The position numbers and the translations under genes were made by a program. This document shows, piece by piece, positions 17,882-27,049 of a stretch of DNA of 64,000 nucleotides. The stretch covers positions 372,001 to 436,000 of the forward strand of contig NZ_NSBT01000024.1 in the NCBI RefSeq assembly GCF_002285435.1, read 5' to 3'. Under the pieces are notes generated by a model that was given only the letters and a program-made list of their open reading frames with translations, did not search any database and had not been told where the DNA came from. The stretch comes from Actibacterium ureilyticum (lineage in GTDB: Bacteria > Pseudomonadota > Alphaproteobacteria > Rhodobacterales > Rhodobacteraceae). Position 1 is the stretch's first letter. The number at the start of each line of letters is the position of its first letter.

Positions 17882-19005
17882 GATCGGCCGACGCTTGAGA
17901 TCGACCGCCGGAACTGCACCAGCGCCAGCGCAAAGAACGCCGCCCCCAGCCCGAAGGTCGCCAGGAATTCCGGCCAGACGATCCCGAACCCCGCCCCGCG
18001 GTGTACGATGGCCGTCGCGAAATCCAGATAGTGTCGCGAGGGCAGAAGCCAGGTGATGGGTTGCAGCCAATCGGGCTGGCTTTCGATGGGGCTCATCCCG
18101 CCCGACAGGATCATCATCGGCATGATCGTCATCATCAGCAACAGCGCGAATTGCGCCATGGTCCGCGCCACGATCCCCAGCAGGATGCCAAAGGCCGATG
18201 CCGCGAACAGATAGATCACCGTGCCCAGAAACAGCAGCCCGTGCTGGCCCTTCATCGGCACGTGCAACATATCCTCGATCACCACCAGCATCCCCAGCAC
18301 AAAGCCCAGGAAGATCACCGCGCCATTGGCCAGCACCTTGGACAGGGCGATCTCGAAGGCGCGGACGGGCATCACCAACAGATGCTCCAGCGTGCCGTGT
18401 TCGCGTTCGCGGATGATCGCGGCGCCGGTCAGGATGATGGTGATCATCGTCAACTGATTCAGCAGGCCCAGGATCGACCCGAACCAGTAGGTGTTGCCAT
18501 TGGAGTTGAACGCCCGCCGCACCACCAGGTTGACCGGGCTGTCATCCGTGGCGTCCGGCGCGACGACCTGCTGCGCCGCATCGGTCAGGATATTGACCAG
18601 ATAGGCGGTACCGATCGACGCCTGCTGGGTCGCGGTCGCATCGACATTGATCTGGATCTCGGGCTGCCGGCCGGCGCGGATATCGGCCTCCAGCCCATGC
18701 GGCAGCACCACGATGAAAGTATAAAGCCCCTGGTTCATCGCCGTTTCCATCGTGCTGGCCGGGATCATCACCGGGCGCTGGAAATAGGGCGGATAAAGCG
18801 CTTGGGCCATGGCCCGCGACAGGGCCGAGCGGTCCTCGTCCACAAAGGCGACGGCGGCGTTGTTCACATCCTCGGCGACCGACTGCCCCTCCACATAGAT
18901 GCCGGGGCCGAAGGCATAGAAGATGATCGCGATCAGCACCGCGTCGCGCAGAAGCGCGCGAAATTCCTTGGTGCAGAGCCACAATATGTTGCGTATCGAC
19001 CGCAT
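17878..19005 (-). CDS. ABC-2 type transporter permease (YhhJ-like)
   Basis: This inner-membrane subunit of an export system has about 375 residues from the ATG at 19005 (MRSIRNILWLCTKEFRALLR). One N-terminal helix, a long periplasmic domain (about residues 45-175) and five C-terminal helices (for example TMITIILTGAAIIREREHGT and VIFLGFVLGMLVVIEDMLHV) give the ABC-2 layout. The family motif LVMPVRAFEIALSKVLAN follows the helix. It starts three bases after the stop of the ATPase-permease gene and is the third gene of an hlyD-rbbA-yhhJ-like operon. Confidence 0.85.
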   Translation of the reverse strand: MRSIRNILWLCTKEFRALLRDAVLIAIIFYAFGPGIYVEGQSVAEDVNNAAVAFVDEDRSALSRAMAQALYPPYFQRPVMIPASTMETAMNQGLYTFIVVLPHGLEADIRAGRQPEIQINVDATATQQASIGTAYLVNILTDAAQQVVAPDATDDSPVNLVVRRAFNSNGNTYWFGSILGLLNQLTMITIILTGAAIIREREHGTLEHLLVMPVRAFEIALSKVLANGAVIFLGFVLGMLVVIEDMLHVPMKGQHGLLFLGTVIYLFAASAFGILLGIVARTMAQFALLLMMTIMPMMILSGGMSPIESQPDWLQPITWLLPSRHYLDFATAIVHRGAGFGIVWPEFLATFGLGAAFFALALVQFRRSISSVGRS

Positions 19006-19007
19006 CC

Positions 19008-21716
19008 TCAGGGCTCCTGCTTTTTCAGCGCGGCCGAGCTGGCCAGCCACAGCGGCAGGCTGAACGCGATCAGGATCAGGATGTTGCCGCCCAGCTCGGC
19101 AAAGCCCAGCCCCTTGGTAAAGACACCCACGCTGGTTTCCATGTAATAGGTCGTGGGCCAGAAGGTGCCGATATTGCGCGCCGCCCCTTCCAGCGTCGAC
19201 ACCGGCTGCACCAGCCCTGAGAAATTGACCGTGGGCACCATCGCCAGAACCGCCGTGGCAAAGACCGCCGCGACCTGGCTGCGGGTGAAACACGACATCA
19301 GCATCCCCACCCCGGTCGCGGCGAACAGGTACGCCAGCGCCGCCAGGGTCAGCAGCACGCCGTCGCCCTTGAGCGGGACCCGGAAGATATAGACCGCCAT
19401 CAGCACCATCAGCAGGAAATTCGCCATCCCGATCCCGACATAGGGCATCTGCTTGCCGATCAGGAATTCCAGCTTGCGGGTGGGGGTGACGTGGAAATTG
19501 GTGATCGTGCCGGTTTCACGCTCGCGCGCGATACTGACCGCCATCAGGATCGCCGGGATCAGCATCAGCAGAACCGCCGGGATCGACGGCGCGATGGTAA
19601 AGATCGTTTCCAGCGACGGGTTGTATTGATAGCGGGTTTCGATATCGACCACCGCCGAACTCTCCGCGCCGGGGTTCAGCGTGGACAGGTAAAGCGTGTG
19701 GCCGCTGTTCACATAACCTTCGATCGTGGCGGCGGTCGACGGGTTGGCGCCGTCGATCCAGGCCGACACGCCGGGCACATGCCCCGCCTTCAGATCGCGG
19801 CCGAACCCTTCGGGAATTTCGATGGCCAGCCAGATCTCGTTCGCGGCCATCCGTGCCTCGAGCGCGTCGATGCTATAGATGGGCGGCTCTTCGATGAAAT
19901 AGCGCGAGCCGCTGAAATTGCTGAGATAGGCCCGGCTTTCGGGCGTCTGGTCCTGATCGAACACCGCGAAATGCAGGTCGTCGACATCGAAGGACAGCCC
20001 ATAGGCGAAGATGCTGAGCAGGATCAGACTGCCCAGAAACGCGAAAGCCAGACGGATCGGATCGCGCAGCACCTCGGTGAATTCGCGCCGGCTATAAGCC
20101 ATCAACCGCCCCAGCGCCCCGGGCGCGCGGCGCGCCGGGGTTGGCGCGTCCGTGGTCACGGGCTGGGCGGCGTGGCCCGTGTCCTGCCCGGTGGCGCGGG
20201 CGATCTGGTTGACAAAGGCCTCCTCCAGGTCGCCACCGCCATAGGTATCGGCCAGCGCCGTGGGCGTGTCACAGACCAGCACCTGCCCCGCATGCATCAA
20301 CGAGATCCGGTCGCAGCGCGCGGCCTCGTTCATGAAATGGGTCGAGATGAAGATCGTCACCCGGTCATTGCGCGACAGGTCGATCAGCAGCTCCCAGAAC
20401 GAATCCCGCGCCACCGGGTCCACGCCCGATGTGGGTTCGTCCAGGATCAGGATCTCGGGGCCGTGGATCACCGCCACCGCCAGCGACAGGCGCTGTCGCA
20501 GACCCAGCGGCAGCGCCCCGGCCAGATCGTGGCGATGGTCCTGCAACCCGAACCGGTCCAGCAGCGCCTCGACCCGTTCGGCGATGCGCGCGCGCGGCAT
20601 CTCGAACAGCCGGCCGTGCAGCCACAGGTTCTGCTGGATCGTCAGTTCCTTGTACAGCGAGAAGGACTGCGTCATGAACCCCACCCGCTTGCGCGTGTCC
20701 AGATCGCTGGCATCCGCCGGGTGGCCCAGCACCCAGGCCTGACCGGCGCTGGGATCCAGAAGGCCGGTCAGCATCTTCATCGTGGTGGTCTTGCCGCAGC
20801 CGTTCGACCCCAGAAAGCCGAATATCTCGCCCCGCGGAATGGCGAAACTGACATCCTTGACGGCGGTGAAATCGCCAAATGTCTTGGTCAGCCCATGCGC
20901 CCGGATCGCCGGTTCGTCGCCATCGGCGGGCGGCGGCGGGATGACCAGCGCGCGCCGGTCCGCGCCGCCGGGCAAAAGCGCCAGAAAGGCGTCCTCCAGC
21001 GTGTCGGCCCCGGTCTGCGCCATCAGGGAGTGTGGCGCGCCACTGGCCAGCACCTGGCCCGCATTCATCGCGATCAGGTGATCGAAGCGCCCCGCCTCGT
21101 CCATATAGGCGGTCGAGACCAGAACGCTCATCCCCGGGCGTTCGGCGCGGATATCGTCGATCAGATCCCAGAACTGCCGCCGCGACAACGGATCGACCCC
21201 GGTCGTGGGCTCGTCCAGGATCAGGAAATCGGGATCGTGGATCAGCGCACAGCACAGGCCCAGCTTCTGTTTCATCCCGCCCGAAAGCTTGCCCGCGGGC
21301 CGGTCGATGAACGGGTCCAGCCCGGTGGCGCGCAGCAGCCGGTCGATCCGGTGGGCGCGCTCGGCCCGGCCCTGTCCGAAAAGCTTGGCGAAGAACTCCA
21401 GGTTCTCGCGGATCGACAGCTCGAAATATAGGTTCCGCCCCAGCCCCTGCGGCATATAGGCGATGCGGCTGTAGCACGACCGCCGGTGCTTCGCCCGGCC
21501 CATGTCGCCGCCCAGCACCTGCATCCCGCCGGTCTGCAACCGCCGCGCGCCCGCCAGCAATCCCAGCAGCGTGGATTTGCCCACCCCGTCCGGCCCGATC
21601 AGCCCGACCATGCCCCCCGCGGGGATGTCCAGCGTCACATCGTCCAGCGCGCAGACCTTGCCATAGCGGTGCGAGACACCGGAAATGCGGGCGACCGGGT
21701 CCATCCCGTCAGCCAT
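19008..21716 (-). CDS. Fused double ABC ATPase and ABC-2 permease (RbbA/YhiH-like)
   Basis: This 902-residue protein combines two ATPase domains with a membrane half. Domain 1 has GPDGVGKST, LSGGMKQKLGLCCAL and FLILDEPTTGVDP. Domain 2 has GSNGCGKTT and ILILDEPTSGVDP, but its signature reads LPLGLRQRLSLAV rather than LSGGQ, a degenerate form. From about residue 540 an ABC-2 membrane part follows (LGRLMAYSRREFTEVLRDPI), with a periplasmic loop and C-terminal helices. It overlaps the HlyD gene by eight bases. The predicted role is export of an unknown compound with the HlyD adaptor and second permease; RbbA-type ribosome association cannot be seen in the sequence. Confidence 0.88.
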   Translation of the reverse strand: MADGMDPVARISGVSHRYGKVCALDDVTLDIPAGGMVGLIGPDGVGKSTLLGLLAGARRLQTGGMQVLGGDMGRAKHRRSCYSRIAYMPQGLGRNLYFELSIRENLEFFAKLFGQGRAERAHRIDRLLRATGLDPFIDRPAGKLSGGMKQKLGLCCALIHDPDFLILDEPTTGVDPLSRRQFWDLIDDIRAERPGMSVLVSTAYMDEAGRFDHLIAMNAGQVLASGAPHSLMAQTGADTLEDAFLALLPGGADRRALVIPPPPADGDEPAIRAHGLTKTFGDFTAVKDVSFAIPRGEIFGFLGSNGCGKTTTMKMLTGLLDPSAGQAWVLGHPADASDLDTRKRVGFMTQSFSLYKELTIQQNLWLHGRLFEMPRARIAERVEALLDRFGLQDHRHDLAGALPLGLRQRLSLAVAVIHGPEILILDEPTSGVDPVARDSFWELLIDLSRNDRVTIFISTHFMNEAARCDRISLMHAGQVLVCDTPTALADTYGGGDLEEAFVNQIARATGQDTGHAAQPVTTDAPTPARRAPGALGRLMAYSRREFTEVLRDPIRLAFAFLGSLILLSIFAYGLSFDVDDLHFAVFDQDQTPESRAYLSNFSGSRYFIEEPPIYSIDALEARMAANEIWLAIEIPEGFGRDLKAGHVPGVSAWIDGANPSTAATIEGYVNSGHTLYLSTLNPGAESSAVVDIETRYQYNPSLETIFTIAPSIPAVLLMLIPAILMAVSIARERETGTITNFHVTPTRKLEFLIGKQMPYVGIGMANFLLMVLMAVYIFRVPLKGDGVLLTLAALAYLFAATGVGMLMSCFTRSQVAAVFATAVLAMVPTVNFSGLVQPVSTLEGAARNIGTFWPTTYYMETSVGVFTKGLGFAELGGNILILIAFSLPLWLASSAALKKQEP

Positions 21717-22713
21717 CGGCGGGCGGCGTTTCGGGGATCAGGGTCTGCACCGCCTCGGGCCAGGGGGCACCGTCGGAATCCGACAGCCGGATATACGCCT
21801 CGCCGCGCATGCCGGTGCGGACATATTCGATATAGGTGGTGACCAGTTCCTGCGGCACCCGCAGCTTGACCCGGAACATCAGCTTGTCGCGTTCGCTGCG
21901 GGTTTCGATCTGGCGCGGGGTGAATTGCGCCTCGGGCGAGATGAAGCTGACATAGGCCGGGATCGCCACCGGCACCCCGTCCAGCTGTATCCGCGCCTCG
22001 GACCCCAGGCGGATCATGGCGGTCTGATCGTTGGGCAAAAAGACCTCCATATAGACCTGGCCGAAATCCAGCAGCGTCAGCAGACGCCCGCCCGCCGCCA
22101 ACACCTCGCCCGGCTGGGCCAGTCGGTACAGCACCCGCCCCTGCACCGGGGCCGACAATTGCGCATCGTCGATCTGGGTCTGATACAGGTCCACCAGCGC
22201 GCGGGCGGCATCCGCCGTGCGTTCCTGCGTGTGCAGCGCCGCGATCGAGGCATCCAGTGCCGCAACGTTCGATTTAAGCTCTGCCGCGGCCTGATCCACC
22301 ACCTGCTGCGAGGCGACGCCGCGCTCTGCCAGTCCGGTCGCGCGGTCGAATTCCTGCTGCGCCAGCGCCTGTTCGGACCGGCGCTGTTCGATGACGGCCT
22401 TGGCCTGGTTCACAGCCGAATCCGCGCTGTCGACATCGGCGCGGGCACGGTTCAGCTGCGCGGTCAGCTCGCGCACGTCCATCGCCGCCAGCAATTGCCC
22501 CTGTTCGACCAGATCGCCTTCCTGCGCCATGATCTGCGCGACCCGCCCGGCTGCCTTGGTCGACACATCCACCTGGTCAGCCTCGACCCGGCCATTGCCG
22601 GTGGCGAAACCGGCAGGCACGCCATTGCCGCCATTGACATAAAGCGACCAGCCGATCGCGGCGGCCGCCGCAACAAGAACCGTCACGACGATAAGGGGGC
22701 GCAGGCTCCGCAT
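21709..22713 (-). CDS. HlyD-family periplasmic adaptor (membrane fusion protein)
   Basis: This adaptor (about 334 residues) has an N-terminal membrane anchor (LRPLIVVTVLVAAAAAIGWS), a lipoyl-like segment (VSTKAAGRVAQIMAQEGDLV), a long coiled coil (ARADVDSADSAVNQAKAVIE) and a second lipoyl half (LSAPVQGRVLYRLAQPGEVL). It would link the ABC exporter to an outer-membrane channel. ATG 22713 is preferred over 22749 because GAGAGG precedes it and the anchor follows directly. It is the first gene of the export operon, and an FNR-like box lies about 70 bases upstream. Confidence 0.9.
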   Translation of the reverse strand: MRSLRPLIVVTVLVAAAAAIGWSLYVNGGNGVPAGFATGNGRVEADQVDVSTKAAGRVAQIMAQEGDLVEQGQLLAAMDVRELTAQLNRARADVDSADSAVNQAKAVIEQRRSEQALAQQEFDRATGLAERGVASQQVVDQAAAELKSNVAALDASIAALHTQERTADAARALVDLYQTQIDDAQLSAPVQGRVLYRLAQPGEVLAAGGRLLTLLDFGQVYMEVFLPNDQTAMIRLGSEARIQLDGVPVAIPAYVSFISPEAQFTPRQIETRSERDKLMFRVKLRVPQELVTTYIEYVRTGMRGEAYIRLSDSDGAPWPEAVQTLIPETPPADG

Positions 22714-22780
22714 CTGGACCTCTCGATTCCTTGCTGTGATTCCATGCAAGGATATCTGCGCCCATTCGACGGCGGCAACC

Positions 22781-22794
22781 TTGATCCAGATTAA
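22781..22794. promoter_or_regulatory. Candidate FnrL/CRP-FNR-type box upstream of the export operon
   Basis: TTGATCCAGATTAA matches the alphaproteobacterial FNR consensus TTGAT-N4-ATCAA in nine of ten defined positions. It is 68-81 bases upstream of the HlyD start, a reasonable place for activation of the operon. The same box is within 45 bases of the irr stop but not in irr's promoter. Oxygen or NO control of the export operon is inferred. Confidence 0.45.
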
Positions 22795-22824
22795 GAAACG
22801 TAAGGGAACCCGTGGCGCGGGATA

Positions 22825-23274
22825 TCAGGCGCGGCGCAGCCGGATCACCACATCCACCTTGGCGATCTTTGCGCCCTCGGGCGCCTTGGGCAATTGGGCG
22901 ATCTTGATCTCATGCGCGGGGGCATCGCTCAGCCGCCCCTCGTCTTCCCAGAAGAAATGCGGGTGATCGTGGGTCTTGGTGTCGAAATAGCTTTTCGAGC
23001 CATCGACCATGACCTCTTGCATCAGGCCCGCGTCGCAAAAGGCGCGCAAGGTGTTATAGACCGTGGCCAGCGACACTTTCTCGCCCGTGGCGCTGCTGGC
23101 CGCGAACAGGCTTTCGGCGGTGACATGCCGGTCGCAGCCATCGCCCATCAGCAAGGCCGCCAGCGCGACACGCTGCCGGGTCGGGCGCAAACCGGCCCCC
23201 GAGAGCCAATCGGTCCCCCGGCGCAATGCCGCCTGCGACATGTCATTGTTCAGCGTATCCAGTGTCATTGCCAT
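22825..23274 (-). CDS. irr: Iron response regulator Irr (Fur family)
   Basis: Irr is a Fur-family regulator that in alphaproteobacteria responds to haem/iron status. The 149-residue protein has the Fur winged helix (LRPTRQRVALAALLMGDGC, then VSLATVYNTLRAFCDAGLMQ) and HDHPHFFWEDEGRLSD, where the HxH-type cluster sits in place of the usual Fur Cys-rich region. No C-terminal CxxC is present, fitting Irr rather than Fur. Its gene is divergent from fabA, an arrangement I know from other alphaproteobacteria. I saw no clear iron-control element in the 147-base intergenic region. Confidence 0.88.
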   Translation of the reverse strand: MAMTLDTLNNDMSQAALRRGTDWLSGAGLRPTRQRVALAALLMGDGCDRHVTAESLFAASSATGEKVSLATVYNTLRAFCDAGLMQEVMVDGSKSYFDTKTHDHPHFFWEDEGRLSDAPAHEIKIAQLPKAPEGAKIAKVDVVIRLRRA

Positions 23275-23421
23275 GAATATAGGGCACTCTGCCGGTCGGT
23301 ATCAAACAAAATCACACCCGCATCGATCACCGGCGGGTGACCGGGCGCTATTGCATGCGCGCAAAGCGCGATGTTACAGGATGGGCGAACGACGATAAAA
23401 GCGACAAAGGGGCGGGGCTGA

Positions 23422-23931
23422 ATGGCCGACTATCCGACAAGTTTCGACAAAGACGATCTGCTGAAATGCGCGCGGGGCGAATTGTTCGGCCCCGGCAACG
23501 CGCAACTGCCCGCGCCGCCGATGCTGATGATGGACCGGATCACCGATATCTCGGGCGACCGCGGCGAACATGGCAAGGGCCATGTGGTGGCCGAATTCGA
23601 CATCACGCCCGACCTGTGGTTCTTCGACTGCCATTTCCCCGGCAACCCGATCATGCCGGGCTGTCTGGGTCTGGACGGCCTGTGGCAGCTGACCGGGTTC
23701 AACCTGGGCTGGCGCGGCTGGCAGGGGCGCGGCTATGCGCTGGGTGTGGGCGAGGTCAAGCTGACCGGCATGGTCCGCCCCGACCGCAAGATGCTGACGT
23801 ATAAGGTCGATTTCACCAAGGCCGTGCAGACACGCCGCCTGACCATGGGCGTCGCCGACGGTATTGTGGAGGCTGATGGAGAAGTTATCTATCAGGTCAA
23901 AGACATGAAAGTCGCGCTGAGCGAAAGCTGA
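23422..23931 (+). CDS. fabA: 3-hydroxydecanoyl-ACP dehydratase/isomerase
   Basis: FabA dehydrates 3-hydroxydecanoyl-ACP and isomerises the trans-2 to the cis-3 product, the branch point of anaerobic unsaturated fatty acid synthesis. The active-site His lies in [20 protein letters not shown], and the Asp of CLGLDG is the second catalytic residue. The 169-residue length is typical. It starts an operon with fabB (26 bases later) and fabI. Confidence 0.96.
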   Translation: MADYPTSFDKDDLLKCARGELFGPGNAQLPAPPMLMMDRITDISGDRGEHGKGHVVAEFDITPDLWFFDCHFPGNPIMPGCLGLDGLWQLTGFNLGWRGWQGRGYALGVGEVKLTGMVRPDRKMLTYKVDFTKAVQTRRLTMGVADGIVEADGEVIYQVKDMKVALSES

Positions 23932-23957
23932 GCCGGACCAGATCAAGGGAGAGCGCC

Positions 23958-25184
23958 ATGCGCCGCGTCGTCATCACCGGAATGGGCATCGTCAGCTCGA
24001 TCGGGAACAATGTCGAAGAAGTCACCGCTGCGCTGCGGTCGGGCAAGTCGGGGATCGTACCGGCCCCCGATTACGTCGAACACGGTTTCCGCAGCCAGAT
24101 CCACGGCATGCCACAGATCGACGTGGCCGAACATGTCGACAAGCGTCAGCTGCGGTTCATGGGGCCGGGTGCGGCCTATAACTATATCGCGATGGAACAA
24201 GCCATTGCCGATAGCGGGCTTGAGGACAGCGATGTGTCGAACCCGCGCACCGGGCTGATCATGGGTTCGGGCGGTCCGTCGACCTCGAACTTCTTCAGCG
24301 CGCATCAGACCGTGATCGAAAAGGGCAGCCCCAAGCGGATGGGTCCCTTCATGGTGACGCGCTGCATGTCGTCGACCAATTCGGCCTGTCTGGCGACGCC
24401 GTTCAAGATCAAGGGCGTGAACTATTCCATCACCTCGGCCTGCACCACGTCGCTGCATTGCATCGGCAACGGGGTCGAGCAGATCCAGATGGGCAAGCAG
24501 GACATCGTCTTTGCCGGCGGCGGCGAAGAACTGGACTGGACCCTGTCGTGCCTGTTCGACGCGATGGGCGCGATGTCGTCGAAATACAACGACACGCCGG
24601 AAAAGGCGTCGCGCGCGTTCGACGCCAATCGCGACGGTTTCGTGATTTCGGGCGGCGGCGGTGTGCTGGTTCTGGAGGAACTGGACCACGCCCTGGCCCG
24701 CGGCGCCAAGATCTATGCCGAGGTCACGGGCTATGGCGCCACATCGGATGGCCATGACATGGTCGCCCCCTCGGGCGAGGGCGCGGAACGGTCGATGAAG
24801 CTGGCCATGGCCACGCTGGGCGACCGCAAGGTGGGCTATATCAACGCGCACGGCACCTCGACCCCCGCGGGCGACGTGACCGAGGTTCAGGCGGTGCGCC
24901 GCGTCTTTGGCGAAGGCAACGTGCCGCCCATCACATCGACCAAATCCGTGACCGGGCACTGCCTGGGCGGTGCGGGCGTGCACGAGGCGATTTACAGCCT
25001 GATCATGATGAATGGTGATTTCATCGCGCCCTCGGCCAATATCGAAACGCTGGATCCGGGCATCAACCCGGACGAGATCGCCACCGAATTCGTCGAAAAC
25101 GCCGGGCTGGACACGGTGATGTCCAACAGCTTCGGCTTTGGCGGGACCAATGGCACCATCTGTATGAGCAAGTACCACGGGTAG
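23958..25184 (+). CDS. fabB: 3-oxoacyl-ACP synthase I (beta-ketoacyl synthase)
   Basis: FabB elongates the cis-3-decenoyl-ACP made by FabA. The Cys-His-His active site is visible: Cys162 in [12 protein letters not shown], His in [11 protein letters not shown] and His in [14 protein letters not shown]. The C-terminal [11 protein letters not shown] is the thiolase-fold glycine loop. The protein has 408 residues, starts [19 protein letters not shown], and is preceded by AGGGAGAG. It is co-transcribed with fabA and fabI. Confidence 0.96.
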   Translation: MRRVVITGMGIVSSIGNNVEEVTAALRSGKSGIVPAPDYVEHGFRSQIHGMPQIDVAEHVDKRQLRFMGPGAAYNYIAMEQAIADSGLEDSDVSNPRTGLIMGSGGPSTSNFFSAHQTVIEKGSPKRMGPFMVTRCMSSTNSACLATPFKIKGVNYSITSACTTSLHCIGNGVEQIQMGKQDIVFAGGGEELDWTLSCLFDAMGAMSSKYNDTPEKASRAFDANRDGFVISGGGGVLVLEELDHALARGAKIYAEVTGYGATSDGHDMVAPSGEGAERSMKLAMATLGDRKVGYINAHGTSTPAGDVTEVQAVRRVFGEGNVPPITSTKSVTGHCLGGAGVHEAIYSLIMMNGDFIAPSANIETLDPGINPDEIATEFVENAGLDTVMSNSFGFGGTNGTICMSKYHG

Positions 25185-25190
25185 AGGGAC

Positions 25191-25979
25191 ATGCCGGATT
25201 TGATGAAGGGAAAGCGGGGCCTGGTGATGGGCGTCGCGAACGAGCGCTCCATCGCCTGGGGCATCGCCAAGGCGCTGGCCGACGAGGGCGCCGAGCTGGC
25301 GTTTTCCTATCAGGGCGAGGCGTTCGGCAAGCGGGTCGAACCGCTGGCGGCCAGTGTCGGCTCGGATTTTCTGGTCGATGTCGATGTCACCGACGATGCG
25401 TCGATGGATGCGGCCTTTGCCGCGCTGAAGGACCGCTGGGGCACGATGGATTTCGTGATCCACGCCATCGCCTATTCCGACAAGAACGAGCTGACGGGGC
25501 GTTTCATCAACACCTCGCGCGAGAACTTCAAGAACTCGCTGGATATCTCGTGCTATTCGCTGATCGACGTGGCCAAGCGCGCGTCCGCGCTGATGCCCGA
25601 GGGCGGCACGATCCTGACGCTGACCTATCAGGGATCGAACCGGGTAACGCCGTTCTATAACGTGATGGGTGTGGCCAAGGCAGCGCTGGAAAGTGCCGTG
25701 CGCTATCTGGCCAACGATCTGGGCCCCGACGGTATCCGCGTGAACGCGATCAGCCCCGGCCCGATGAAGACGCTGGCCGGTGCCGCCATCGGCGGCGCGC
25801 GCAAGACATTTCGTCAGACCGAGGCTAACGCGCCCCTGCGCGCCAACGCCACGCTGGACGCCGTGGGCGGCACCGCCGTCTATCTGGCATCCGACCACGG
25901 TGCCTGCACCACCGGCGAGATCATCCGCGTCGATGGCGGCTATCACGTCCTGGGCATGCCGCAGCCCGAGAATTTATAG
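25191..25979 (+). CDS. fabI: Enoyl-ACP reductase I (NADH)
   Basis: FabI reduces trans-2-enoyl-ACP in the last step of fatty acid elongation and is the triclosan/isoniazid-type target. The 262-residue SDR protein has the family start MKGKRGLVMGVANERSIAWG and the FabI Tyr-x6-Lys motif FYNVMGVAKAALE, preceded by LTLTYQGSNR. It follows fabB by six bases and ends the operon. Confidence 0.95.
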   Translation: MPDLMKGKRGLVMGVANERSIAWGIAKALADEGAELAFSYQGEAFGKRVEPLAASVGSDFLVDVDVTDDASMDAAFAALKDRWGTMDFVIHAIAYSDKNELTGRFINTSRENFKNSLDISCYSLIDVAKRASALMPEGGTILTLTYQGSNRVTPFYNVMGVAKAALESAVRYLANDLGPDGIRVNAISPGPMKTLAGAAIGGARKTFRQTEANAPLRANATLDAVGGTAVYLASDHGACTTGEIIRVDGGYHVLGMPQPENL

Positions 25980-26044
25980 GGACGTTGAACTTCTGGGTGT
26001 CGAAGTACTCCGCATCGCAACCGAGCGAGTGGCTGAGACCAAGA

Positions 26045-26827
26045 CTACTTAGCGGAGGCACCCTCTGGGGCGTCGTCGTAGATTAACGCCTTAAACGCCC
26101 GTTCAACTTCACGAAGTGGCTGCACCCACTCCTGATCTGCCTTGCTGAGACTCGGCCAATGGCCATTCAAACGCGCATCTGTATTTATGCCAAAAGAAAT
26201 AACGAACCCAAGGTCGCTAGATCCGTCGACCCGACAAGTGTCCACCTCCCCTATATCAATTCTCTGATTTGATCTTAAGATACAGCGCACTGTGATCGGG
26301 TAACCTAAAAGCTTGAGATTTTCAGATGCCATTGGATTGAAGCCATGATCAATTGATCTTCGGAAGAATCCTTCAATTTCCGTTGGGTGGCGCTCATAGT
26401 CACCTTCGAGCAATTTATTTAGTTGCCTCTTATGAGAGGCTAGATTTGAAACCCTGGTTATAGTCAATCCTTGAATTTCATAGGTATTTTCACCATCCAG
26501 TATTACATTCATTATTTGAGAAGAAGGTGGTTGATGAATCGCAATTTGAGCCGCTTCAAAGGGATAAGAACCGAATAACCAAATACGCTCTACAGTACCG
26601 TCATCTCGCCTCGAGCCGCTGGTCACAACCCTTTCTATTCTTGGTGCAGACTGACCGACTAAGAACAGCCCGGGAAATACTGGCACTTCAAACGCGGTAT
26701 CCCCCATATGTACGACGATCTTGTCGTCAATGGTGTATGGCCCGTGGCGCATTTCTGCATGCGCCGTGATGGTCGAGAATCCCAACACACTGAGCAAAGA
26801 TGCGCTAAGCAGCCGAAGGCCACTCAT
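26045..26827 (-). CDS. Secreted protein of unknown function in a low-GC patch
   Basis: I recognise no family. From ATG 26827 the protein has 260 residues and begins MSGLRLLSASLLSVLGFSTI, a signal peptide probably cleaved after TAHAE. AAGGA lies about nine bases upstream, which favours this start over 26869. The mature part has no membrane helix; a region such as IWLFGSYPFEAAQIAIHQPP has a beta-sandwich feel. Its base composition is clearly lower in GC than its neighbours, with many A/T-ending codons, suggesting recent acquisition. Convergent with fabI. Confidence 0.6.
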   Translation of the reverse strand: MSGLRLLSASLLSVLGFSTITAHAEMRHGPYTIDDKIVVHMGDTAFEVPVFPGLFLVGQSAPRIERVVTSGSRRDDGTVERIWLFGSYPFEAAQIAIHQPPSSQIMNVILDGENTYEIQGLTITRVSNLASHKRQLNKLLEGDYERHPTEIEGFFRRSIDHGFNPMASENLKLLGYPITVRCILRSNQRIDIGEVDTCRVDGSSDLGFVISFGINTDARLNGHWPSLSKADQEWVQPLREVERAFKALIYDDAPEGASAK

Positions 26828-27049
26828 TTTGCTCGGTCCTTTAGATACATTTCGGGCGTTTCTCGACACATTCTACCTCAAAAATGAACGCAACCCATGG
26901 CAGCAGCCCACCACAGCTTTGCCTTAGAACACAAGCACCAAAAAGCTTCGCTCTTACCCTTCCACCCGCCACAATGCCGCACCGCAGAAAGTCTGTGAAT
27001 TCCCCGTTCTGGCCACGTTGGTGACGCATTCTTTGACGACATCCTCCGC

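Noticed and set aside
23943-25946. A 667-codon minus-strand frame opposite fabB and fabI
   Set aside because: Antisense shadow of two clear fatty acid synthesis genes.
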